From UBA8516 sp035457865 (GTDB lineage: Archaea > Thermoproteota > Nitrososphaeria > Nitrososphaerales > Nitrosopumilaceae), in the NCBI GenBank assembly GCA_035457865.1, contig DATIAR010000005.1:1-17730 (forward strand): DNA of 17,730 nt. Reading direction: 5' to 3'. The notes under the pieces were generated by a model. It was not told where the DNA came from. It made no database searches and saw only the letters and a list, made by a program, of their open reading frames with translations. Made by a program: the position numbers and the translations under genes. Positions 1-5,842 of this stretch are shown in pieces (positions within the stretch are counted from its first letter, which is position 1; each line of letters starts with the position of its first letter).

Positions 1-1098
1 GTAATCGGAGTGATTCTTGTTCCAGTAATACAAAGAATAACTGATTATTTTACAAGCTACAGATTCAGACCAGTCAAAGAGATTTCCGAGTCTGCCAAGT
101 GGGGATACGCGTCGTTAACATTGATGGGAATCATACAGGGAATGCGTTCAACTGGACCATTTATGATTGCAATTGTTGTCGCACTGGCATTGTCGTTTGC
201 TATTGCTTCAGCTGCTGCACCAGATCCTTCACAGTCAACAATTTACGGAATATTTGGCACGTCACTTACTGCTATGGCAATGCTAAGCCTTGCAGGAATT
301 GTACTAAGTATAGATGCATTTGGTCCAATCAGTGACAATGCTGGAGGAATTGTAGAAATGACTGGCATGGGAGAAGCAAACCGCAAAGTCACCGATGAAA
401 TAGATGCTGTAGGAAACACTACAAAGGCAGTTACCAAAGGATTTGCAATAGCAAGTGCGGGCCTTGCAGCACTAGCTATGATCCAAGCTTTCCAATACGA
501 AGCAGCAAAAATATTCCATGTCGCCTTTGATTACAGCCTTTCAAATCCATCAATCATAATCGGGTTGCTTGTGGGCGGACTCTTGCCTTTCTTTATCACT
601 AGTCAACTCATCGCTGCAGTTTCAAGAGCCGCAGGAAAGATGGTGGAAGAAGTAAGAAGGCAGTTCAAGGAACATCCAGACATTCTTACTGGCAAAGTAA
701 AACCAGAGTATGCAAAGTGTGTCGATGTTGCAACCGTAGCTTCGCTTAGAGAGTTATGGAAGTCTGCAACTCTGACAATTATTGCACCAATAATTCTTGG
801 CGTAGTTTTAGGTCCACCTGCAGTGGCAGGATTACTGATGGGTGCAGTTGTCACTGGAATCTTCTTGGCATATCACTTGGCAAACACAGGTGGAGCGTGG
901 GACAATGCTAAAAAATATGTCGAGATCCAAGGGCGCAAGGGTAGTGAGGAGCACAAGATTACAATAGTTGGAGATGTCATTGGCGACCCATACAAAGACA
1001 CGGCAGGACCTGCACTAAATACAGTAATCAAATTGTTAAATACTGTAGCTATAGTCTTTGTCTCTGCATTCGTAGGGCTTCTTGTTCTAGTACACTAG
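1..1098 (+). CDS. hppA: Membrane-bound proton-translocating pyrophosphatase, C-terminal part
   Basis: The frame is open from base 1, so the gene starts upstream of the window; 365 residues are visible. The enzyme hydrolyses pyrophosphate in the membrane and uses the energy to pump ions. Family motifs seen are DAFGPISDNAGGI (about 313-351) and GDVIGDPYKDTAGPALN near the C-terminus (about 970-1020), both contributing acidic residues to the Mg-PPi site, plus many hydrophobic membrane segments. The motif GNTTKAVTKG carries Lys (424-426) and, three residues on, Thr (433-435). K+-dependent members have Ala and Gly/Ala there, so this should be the K+-independent type, which is known to pump H+. Its TAG stop shares CTAG with the stop of the convergent gene at 1095. 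The GTG at 10 is internal, not the true start. Confidence 0.95.
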   Translation, partial: VIGVILVPVIQRITDYFTSYRFRPVKEISESAKWGYASLTLMGIIQGMRSTGPFMIAIVVALALSFAIASAAAPDPSQSTIYGIFGTSLTAMAMLSLAGIVLSIDAFGPISDNAGGIVEMTGMGEANRKVTDEIDAVGNTTKAVTKGFAIASAGLAALAMIQAFQYEAAKIFHVAFDYSLSNPSIIIGLLVGGLLPFFITSQLIAAVSRAAGKMVEEVRRQFKEHPDILTGKVKPEYAKCVDVATVASLRELWKSATLTIIAPIILGVVLGPPAVAGLLMGAVVTGIFLAYHLANTGGAWDNAKKYVEIQGRKGSEEHKITIVGDVIGDPYKDTAGPALNTVIKLLNTVAIVFVSAFVGLLVLVH

Positions 1099-1289
1099 GT
1101 TTTATTTTCGTCAACTACAATAGTCATATCAAGTTCGTCTATTTGCGCTTCGATAGTCTTTCTCATGGCATTATCGTGATCATTACAAAATTTGAAAAAT
1201 CCATCAACTGTTTCAAAACAACCACAAATCCACTGCGTCTTTTTCTCTCCTTCTACGGTTAGTTTTCTATAGGTATCCTTTGTATCCAT
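1095..1289 (-). CDS. Small conserved-looking protein of unknown function
   Basis: A 64-residue protein I do not recognise. It is hydrophilic, with no signal peptide or membrane segment. It holds ICGCFETVDGFFKFC, so three cysteines (C-x-C plus a third 12 residues on) that could bind metal, although no second C-x2-C pair is present. The start is placed at ATG 1289: a TATA-like CTTTTTAG at 1313-1320 lies 27 nt upstream, as expected for a leaderless message. An in-frame GTG at 1292 is the alternative. The stop overlaps the hppA stop tail to tail by four bases. It is probably real because of the matching promoter and the exact fit against hppA. Confidence 0.6.
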   Translation of the reverse strand: MDTKDTYRKLTVEGEKKTQWICGCFETVDGFFKFCNDHDNAMRKTIEAQIDELDMTIVVDENKT

Positions 1290-1312
1290 CACACCAGATC
1301 ATCCAACTCATT

Positions 1313-1320
1313 CTAAAAAG
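1313..1320 (-). promoter_or_regulatory. TATA-like box A for the small gene ending at 1095
   Basis: The minus strand reads CTTTTTAG, centred 27 nt upstream of ATG 1289. This is the archaeal TBP-site distance if transcription starts at the A of the ATG. It is a positional inference only. Confidence 0.4.
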
Positions 1321-1343
1321 ATTTCTAAATATTAGGAGTTTGT

Positions 1344-1356
1344 AAAATTAAAAAAT
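1344..1356 (-). terminator. T-rich tract after the DUF2024 gene
   Basis: Starting four bases after the minus-strand stop at 1360, the minus strand reads a T6 run followed by AATTTTA. Archaeal RNA polymerase commonly terminates at such oligo-T tracts without a hairpin. The next gene's box A follows at 1313-1320. Confidence 0.35.
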
Positions 1357-1359
1357 GGT

Positions 1360-1617
1360 TTATGGACAGCCTTCCATCTTTTGGATGAAGTATCCATTTT
1401 TGCGAATTTGATCCGCGATTGGCTCAGGTGCTCCTTGAGTATGACAAAACTGGCACTCCTCGGTAGTTACTTTGGCATCACTTTCTCCGATGGTTTTTAG
1501 CCATTCTTTTGCAAACTCGATTGCTTTCTTGTGATCTTTGACATCCGTAATAACATCAAAGTGCATCGTGTGACCATCCTTTGCCTCAACATATGTATCG
1601 TATACATGAATGTCCAT
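1360..1617 (-). CDS. DUF2024 family protein
   Basis: An 85-residue protein that fits my memory of the DUF2024 family (small alpha/beta proteins of unknown role found in bacteria and some archaea). It shows the N-terminal signature DIHVYDTYVEAKDGHTMHFD, a central helical segment, CQFCH (C-x2-C-H) and a C-terminal GYFIQKMEGC. The Cys/His cluster could bind metal; that is inference. I start it at ATG 1617 because family members begin just before the I-H-V-Y-D strand and because an AT-rich box is centred 26-27 nt upstream. ATG 1626 would add Met-Lys-Ile. It is divergent from the cyclophilin-like gene, with only 48 bases between the two starts. Confidence 0.75.
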   Translation of the reverse strand: MDIHVYDTYVEAKDGHTMHFDVITDVKDHKKAIEFAKEWLKTIGESDAKVTTEECQFCHTQGAPEPIADQIRKNGYFIQKMEGCP

Positions 1618-1637
1618 AATTTTCATTTCAAGAAGGG

Positions 1638-1648
1638 ATATTTAATTC
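1638..1648. promoter_or_regulatory. Shared near-palindromic TATA element for two divergent genes
   Basis: The plus strand reads ATATTTAATTC. Its centre (about 1641-1644) is about 25 nt from ATG 1666 on the plus strand and about 27 nt from ATG 1617 on the minus strand. Both genes therefore appear to use the same or overlapping TBP sites and to be leaderless. Confidence 0.45.
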
Positions 1649-1665
1649 AAATCGCTAGATCAATC

Positions 1666-2058
1666 ATGAAATACAAGATCAATGTTGATTTTCCAAAAAT
1701 AAAGACCATAGATTTAGAATTAGACGATAAAATCTCACCAATGACTGTCAAAGCCTTCCTTGATCGTTTACCATTTACTGTTGCAATAAATTCTTGGGGA
1801 GAAGAGCTTTACACAGGTGAGACTCCGATTGCAGTCAAAGAAGAAAATGCAAAATCATTAGTTGAATTATCAGATGTGGCTTATTGGCCTCCAGGCAAAG
1901 CCATATGTCTCTTTTTTGGTCCAACCCCGATTGGAAAAAAAGGTGAGATAAAACCATATTCCCCAGTAAATGTAATTGGAAAAATAAAAACAACTGATAA
2001 AAAATTTCTAAAGGATATACCAGATGGAATGACGGTTACTTTTAGAAGAGCTAATTAA
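1666..2058 (+). CDS. Cyclophilin-like fold protein
   Basis: A 130-residue protein resembling the cyclophilin-like (TM1367-type) family, small beta-barrel proteins related in fold to peptidyl-prolyl isomerases. Seen here are an N-terminal strand, DRLPFTVAINSWGEELYTGE (about residues 36-55), a hydrophobic YWPPGKAICLFFGPTP segment, and a C-terminal YSPVNVIGKI typical of this family. The catalytic Arg of true cyclophilins is not evident, so isomerase activity should not be assumed. I start it at ATG 1666 rather than at an upstream in-frame ATG at 1531, because that extension would run through the divergent DUF2024 gene and because the TATA element at 1638-1648 fits ATG 1666. Confidence 0.8.
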   Translation: MKYKINVDFPKIKTIDLELDDKISPMTVKAFLDRLPFTVAINSWGEELYTGETPIAVKEENAKSLVELSDVAYWPPGKAICLFFGPTPIGKKGEIKPYSPVNVIGKIKTTDKKFLKDIPDGMTVTFRRAN

Positions 2059-2104
2059 GACATCATGAAAATGCTTTTACGTCATGAAGTGTCATGTATT
2101 GTGA

Positions 2105-2203
2105 TTGTGGCATCTTGGATCTACTTTCAAATGTAAGGAATGCAATGTGTCCTTTACTGATAAAGAGCATTTTGAGAGACACAAGAAAAGCATTCACAAG
2201 TGA
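2105..2203 (+). CDS. C2H2 mini zinc-finger protein, start uncertain, possibly frameshifted
   Basis: This frame encodes 32 residues if it starts at TTG 2105. It contains one perfect classical finger: Cys-x2-Cys-x12-His-x4-His (CKEC ... H-KKSI-H) ending in Lys-stop. Tiny single-finger proteins of this kind are common in this lineage and are presumed nucleic-acid or protein binders. No ATG lies in frame, because a TGA sits at 2102-2104 directly before the TTG. An ATG at 2094 in another frame reads M-Y-C-D-C-G, which would join naturally to the finger frame (H-L-G-S-T-F-K-C) after a one-base shift. Either TTG is the start (CTTTTA at 2074-2079 lies 28 nt upstream) or the gene is frameshifted. The stop lies two bases from the convergent JAMM gene. 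Confidence 0.5.
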   Translation: MWHLGSTFKCKECNVSFTDKEHFERHKKSIHK

Positions 2204-2205
2204 AA

Positions 2206-2613
2206 TCAGTCCACATGCAGATCTAATGGTTTCACTTTAGATTCAAAGACATATGCTCTAAACTGCTCACTCTTGTTTGAAAATATTACCCATGGCACTG
2301 GATTTATCTCCATGAATTTCTCGTCTGTCACAGACGGATAGGCTTCAGAGTCAGGATGTGAGTGGAAGATTCCAACCACGTCTAGGTTTCTTTTTTCTGC
2401 TTCTTGGTATCCTTTGATTAATTCATCATTTGATATGGTAAAGTTTACTGGTGAGTTTTCTATGTTTTTTGTTAGAAAGACATCTTTTACTATAAAATGA
2501 TCTTTTTCAATTTTACCAAACAATATGGCGCAAGACTCGTTTGGAGATGCGTTTTTTGCGTGATTAGATAGGATATCAATCTGACCTCTAGAAATTAGAA
2601 TTGCTTGTTGCAA
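2206..2613 (-). CDS. JAMM/MPN-domain metalloprotease (Rpn11/CSN5-like fold)
   Basis: A 135-residue stand-alone MPN domain. The zinc-protease signature is complete: Glu26 in NESCAILFG, then His84-Ser-His86, seven residues, Ser94-x2-Asp97 (HSHPDSEAYPSVTD). In archaea such proteins remove ubiquitin-like (SAMP-type) modifiers or process sulfur-carrier proteins; which applies here cannot be read from the sequence. The start is TTG 2613, seven bases after the stop of the cupredoxin gene. No ATG is near and no clear Shine-Dalgarno sequence is seen, so translation is probably coupled to the upstream gene. No ubiquitin-like or E1-like gene lies in the window. Confidence 0.85.
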   Translation of the reverse strand: MQQAILISRGQIDILSNHAKNASPNESCAILFGKIEKDHFIVKDVFLTKNIENSPVNFTISNDELIKGYQEAEKRNLDVVGIFHSHPDSEAYPSVTDEKFMEINPVPWVIFSNKSEQFRAYVFESKVKPLDLHVD

Positions 2614-2620
2614 TGTTGCT

Positions 2621-3721
2621 CTACTGCACTGTTACTTTTCCTGTCATCCATGGATGAACCTGACAGTAGTACTCTGTCGTTCCGGTAGAATCAAATTTGT
2701 ATTCAAAGGTTTTTTCTGCAGAAAATATTCCAGAATCAAACTTTCCAGACGAACCCGAGCTTGGATTCCCACTAGTGACTGTGTGTGCTGCTGTATCATC
2801 GTTTGACCACACTACTATGGTACCAACTGAAACTGTAATTTCTTGTGGATCGTAGTATAGTTGTCCTTCGCTTGGTGTCATTGCTCCCTGTGGGATGCTC
2901 ACTTTGGCAGTTGCTTGCGCTGTAGGCTCTTTTACTATCAGAGTTGCTGTCATAAATGGATGCACAAGACAGATGTACTCGTATTCCCCTGCTGCAATAT
3001 TTTTAGTATCAAGTTGATATTTGCTTCCAGCCGAAAGTAGTCCAGAGTCAAATGTAGTTCCAGCACCAGCGTCGCTGGTCACTGTGTGTGCTATATTATC
3101 ATTATTTATCCATTCAACTACATCTCCTTTTAAGACAGTCAGTACATCTGGATCATAATCAGGATTATCCGGGGTAGAAGAACCTGCAAGTATCTCAACA
3201 GGTATAGTCTTTAAAGCAGGCACCTGTTCTGCTGGCTTTTCTATTTCCTCAACAGGTGGTTCCAGTGAAAACTGTGCACCTGGTCCTACAAATCCTAGAA
3301 CAATAAAGGATGCTAGTCCAACACCTGCTGCCATGATAAATATCACAGATATTGGTTTGGCATACTGCGGCATTTTCATCGCAGCATAAGAAATGACAAT
3401 TGTTGGAATTATGATAACAAGCAAGATTCCTGCAAATGTTGGCAATGATGAAACTGTTGTCATCGTAAAAGCAAAGGCTCCAAAGGAACCTGCAATGCCA
3501 AAAATCACCAAAGTTGTAGCTTTGGCTCGGTTACTTGTAGAGATTCCTCCATTTAGTATTCCACATGCCAAAAAGATCATACCAACGAACATTGTAAGCC
3601 CAGTAAGAGCGTGCATTCCATCAATGAAGGTCTTAGCAATGCCAGCGTACGAGATGACCACGCCTGCCAGTCCTACTGCAGTAAGACCCATTCCAGGCAT
3701 CATAAGATCCCAGTCGCTCAT
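2621..3721 (-). CDS. Membrane protein with two C-terminal type-1 copper (plastocyanin-like) domains
   Basis: A 366-residue protein. The N-terminal part has about five hydrophobic segments (roughly residues 12-32, 39-57, 68-88, 95-115, 123-147), then a proline/glutamate linker. Two cupredoxin domains follow, each with complete type-1 copper ligands: His212, Cys251-x2-His254-x2-Met257, and His313, Cys353-x2-His356-x2-Met359. Membrane-anchored blue copper proteins are thought to replace cytochrome c as electron carriers in ammonia-oxidising archaea. Divergence from ctaB suggests a link to the heme-copper terminal oxidase (inference). I start at ATG 3721 because a TTATTTAT box lies 27 nt upstream. 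A TTG at 3775 would add 18 residues but would place that box inside the gene. The JAMM gene follows in the same transcript. Confidence 0.9.
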   Translation of the reverse strand: MSDWDLMMPGMGLTAVGLAGVVISYAGIAKTFIDGMHALTGLTMFVGMIFLACGILNGGISTSNRAKATTLVIFGIAGSFGAFAFTMTTVSSLPTFAGILLVIIIPTIVISYAAMKMPQYAKPISVIFIMAAGVGLASFIVLGFVGPGAQFSLEPPVEEIEKPAEQVPALKTIPVEILAGSSTPDNPDYDPDVLTVLKGDVVEWINNDNIAHTVTSDAGAGTTFDSGLLSAGSKYQLDTKNIAAGEYEYICLVHPFMTATLIVKEPTAQATAKVSIPQGAMTPSEGQLYYDPQEITVSVGTIVVWSNDDTAAHTVTSGNPSSGSSGKFDSGIFSAEKTFEYKFDSTGTTEYYCQVHPWMTGKVTVQ

Positions 3722-3744
3722 TTGTGGTACATGAACGAAGTGAG

Positions 3745-3752
3745 ATAAATAA
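3745..3752 (-). promoter_or_regulatory. Box A of the cupredoxin-JAMM transcript
   Basis: The minus strand reads TTATTTAT, centred 27 nt upstream of ATG 3721. It supports the shorter start for the cupredoxin. Confidence 0.5.
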
Positions 3753-3784
3753 TCCTTTTGGACATGAGTTTGCAAACTTCGAAG

Positions 3785-3792
3785 AAATTAAA
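3785..3792 (+). promoter_or_regulatory. Probable box A of ctaB
   Basis: AAATTAAA is centred about 30 nt upstream of the TTG start at 3819. It is a weaker match in both sequence and spacing than the other boxes in this window. Confidence 0.3.
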
Positions 3793-3818
3793 TCCCTAGC
3801 AAAACTGCTAACAAAGAG

Positions 3819-4691
3819 TTGGGATTAAAAGAGATCTTAGAAATATCAAAACCACGTATTGTAATTTTACTTGTAATTACAGCAGTTACATCCATGTATG
3901 CAGCAAGCAAGTTTATCGGTCCTGAGCTAAATAATTGGGGCTTGTTGCACATCATCATTTCAGGAGCTCTTGCTTCTGCTGGTTCTAGTGCACTAAATCA
4001 CTATTACGACAAAGATATCGATCCCTTGATGAAACGTACCAGTACAAGACCAATCCCATCTGGTAGAATGTCTGCAAAAGGTGTACTTGTGTATGGATTG
4101 ACAGTTAGTGCAGCTTCTGTAATTTATGCTGGAATTACATTGAATCTTGTTTCTACATTTTTCATTGCGTTAGGAATTTTCTTTTATGTGATAGTTTACA
4201 CTGCATGGCTTAAACGAAACAATTCGTCAAACATTGTAATCGGAGGATTTGCAGGAAGTGCTGCCTCAATGGCTGGTTGGTCAGCTGCAACTGGTTCGAT
4301 GGATTTACTTGGAGCATTGGTAGGAATGTTAGTTTTTGTCTGGACCCCATCTCACTTTTGGTGCCTTGCAATGAAAATCCGAGATGATTATGCAGAAGCT
4401 AAGGTCCCAATGCTTCCAGTGTTGGTTGGAATGCAAAAAACATCCAATTACATTTTGATCAATACTGCAATCTTGTTGCCATATTCTCTAATGCTTTATG
4501 CATTTGGATTAGGAATCGTGTATTTTACAATCGCTGCAATCTCAGGTAGCTTATTGCTTGTATATCATTACAAGCTTACTAAGAACCCAACTTCAGAGTT
4601 TGCATGGAAAGCATACAAAGTCACTGCACCATATCTTACAATAATATTTGTGGCAATAGCATTGGATGCAGCATTCAATTTTCGATTCTAA
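3819..4691 (+). CDS. ctaB: Protoheme IX farnesyltransferase (heme O synthase)
   Basis: A 290-residue member of the UbiA prenyltransferase superfamily. It transfers farnesyl from farnesyl diphosphate to heme B, making heme O for heme-copper oxidases, in the membrane. Residues 60-68 carry the first Asp-rich motif (N-x3-D-x3-D in NHYYDKDID), followed by KRTSTRPIPSG. The second conserved block is YTAWLKR (127-133), and WTPSHFW (175-181) and DDYAEAKVPMLPV (189-201) are typical of CtaB. Several transmembrane helices are evident. The start is TTG 3819, because no ATG occurs before residue 26 and the family motif KPRIV sits at residue 11. It faces the cupredoxin gene across a 97-bp intergenic region. 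Confidence 0.95.
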   Translation: MGLKEILEISKPRIVILLVITAVTSMYAASKFIGPELNNWGLLHIIISGALASAGSSALNHYYDKDIDPLMKRTSTRPIPSGRMSAKGVLVYGLTVSAASVIYAGITLNLVSTFFIALGIFFYVIVYTAWLKRNNSSNIVIGGFAGSAASMAGWSAATGSMDLLGALVGMLVFVWTPSHFWCLAMKIRDDYAEAKVPMLPVLVGMQKTSNYILINTAILLPYSLMLYAFGLGIVYFTIAAISGSLLLVYHYKLTKNPTSEFAWKAYKVTAPYLTIIFVAIALDAAFNFRF

Positions 4692-4694
4692 CTC

Positions 4695-4716
4695 TTGTCA
4701 TATTATGATTTGACAA
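4695..4716. repeat. Inverted repeat TTGTCA-N10-TGACAA
   Basis: Six-base perfect arms with a ten-base AT-rich spacer lie four bases after the ctaB stop and 60 bp before the regulator gene. It could be an operator for the downstream winged-helix protein or part of a ctaB 3' end. The repeat is short enough to occur by chance. Confidence 0.3.
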
Positions 4717-4743
4717 AAGTTATTTCCTAATTTGGGAGACCTG

Positions 4744-4752
4744 TTTTATATC
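4744..4752 (+). promoter_or_regulatory. Box A of the winged-helix regulator gene
   Basis: TTTTATATC is centred about 29 nt upstream of ATG 4777, consistent with a leaderless or nearly leaderless transcript. Confidence 0.45.
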
Positions 4753-4776
4753 ATTTAAAATCCATATGTTAGAACA

Positions 4777-5427
4777 ATGTCAGACACAGACATTCAGTTG
4801 CCAAAGTCCACAGAAACACAAAGTGATGGAACAAACGCAATTATGCAAAAAATAGAGAGGGCGATACTTGAAAAGTATCATATTTCTTTACCAGAATGCA
4901 GAAAAGACTCACTTAGACTTGATGCAGCATTACGAGAAATTTTTGGGACAGATCACATAGTACTAGAAAAGATCATTCTTGAAAATATCTTAAGCTTGAA
5001 ACAATCCACAGAAATGGATAACGAGTGGCTGACAATTCACGATAAATTTCTCACTACAATAGTTTTGGATACTTTTGCAGACAAGGACAAAAAAAAGATT
5101 TTAGTAATTGCGTCAGATAAACCGCACATCGTTGCAAAGATTGTGGATATCACGGATGTTCCAGAAAACACAGCGTACAGAAAAATTAACGAGTTGATTA
5201 GAGATGGCATGTTAATTGCACGTGGGGCCATAAATACTTCAGATGGTAGACAAATTAAAAAATATGTAGGATTATTTAAAAATTTGAAATCTGGCATGGT
5301 AGAAAACAAAATTACTGTCAAAGCTAAGCTAAGTAAGGGAGCTTTGGAGGCCAGTCACATAATTGCACTTTTACAATCTGAAGAGACCAAGAGTGTAAAC
5401 ATGCCACAAAAGATTCAACTCAAGTAA
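4777..5427 (+). CDS. Winged-helix DNA-binding protein, probable transcriptional regulator
   Basis: A 216-residue soluble protein. Residues 1-20 look disordered. Residues 22-75 form a helical domain (KIERAILEKYHISLPEC, then LEKIILENIL) that I cannot name. Residues 105-168 form a winged helix: KKKILVIASDKPHIVAKIVD, then a recognition helix around VPENTAYRKINELIRDGM (128-145), and a wing reaching KYVGLF. The C-terminal 45 residues form a basic tail region. The helix pattern resembles ArsR/MarR-like archaeal regulators. Effector and targets are unknown. It follows ctaB on the same strand but has its own box A, and an inverted repeat at 4695-4716 could be its site. Confidence 0.7.
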   Translation: MSDTDIQLPKSTETQSDGTNAIMQKIERAILEKYHISLPECRKDSLRLDAALREIFGTDHIVLEKIILENILSLKQSTEMDNEWLTIHDKFLTTIVLDTFADKDKKKILVIASDKPHIVAKIVDITDVPENTAYRKINELIRDGMLIARGAINTSDGRQIKKYVGLFKNLKSGMVENKITVKAKLSKGALEASHIIALLQSEETKSVNMPQKIQLK

Positions 5428-5525
5428 ACATAAATCAATTTTAATCATCTATATGTGAAGTACTTGAAAGCAAAAATTAACGTGATTAGATTTGTAAGAC
5501 AAGTAACGATTTGGTTTATGGTTGC

Positions 5526-5840
5526 TTAGACTTCTTGATCTTGTTCTTGTTCGACACCCGGAAAACCAGCTTCATAATCGCGTTCTAGTTTTTCACGATT
5601 CTGTACTTCGATCTCGTCTTCTTCTTCTTGTTTTTCTACAACTTCAATTCGGCGTTCGTCCTTTGTAAGCCAACCTACTTTGATTAGTCCGTATATTTCC
5701 AAGTCAAGTAAAGTTTTATTAAATTCATCATCTGGAAGCACGATTCCTTCTTTAGCAAGAATCTTTGACAGTTCCGAGTCTGTAAGAGACCCAGCTTCCT
5801 TTACCTTCTCATATACTAGATTTTTCAATGGTAGAGTCAT
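5526..5840 (-). CDS. Small winged-helix protein with acidic tail, last gene of the cdc48 operon
   Basis: A 104-residue protein. Residues 1-58 form a compact helix-turn-helix: VYEKVKEAGSLTDSELSKIL, then a second helix around PDDEFNKTLLDLEIYGLIKV. The remaining 45 residues are highly charged and mostly acidic (EKQEEEDEIEVQN), with predicted coiled-coil character. ATG 5840 lies two bases after the cdc48 stop, so it is almost certainly cotranscribed and translationally coupled. I do not know a named family. It could be a DNA-binding protein or an adaptor using the winged-helix fold for protein contacts with CDC48; the acidic tail and operon position make the second idea plausible but unproven. 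Confidence 0.75.
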   Translation of the reverse strand: MTLPLKNLVYEKVKEAGSLTDSELSKILAKEGIVLPDDEFNKTLLDLEIYGLIKVGWLTKDERRIEVVEKQEEEDEIEVQNREKLERDYEAGFPGVEQEQDQEV

Positions 5841-5842
5841 GT

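Noticed and set aside
1531..1665. Longer N-terminus for the cyclophilin-like protein
   Set aside because: The extra 45 residues are antisense to the DUF2024 gene and upstream of the promoter element; the family fold starts at ATG 1666.
2065..2136. ATG-started 23-codon frame upstream of the zinc finger
   Set aside because: No recognisable feature; the finger in another frame explains the region better.
3722..3775. TTG-started 18-residue extension of the cupredoxin
   Set aside because: The TATA box at 3745-3752 lies inside this extension and points to ATG 3721 as the start.
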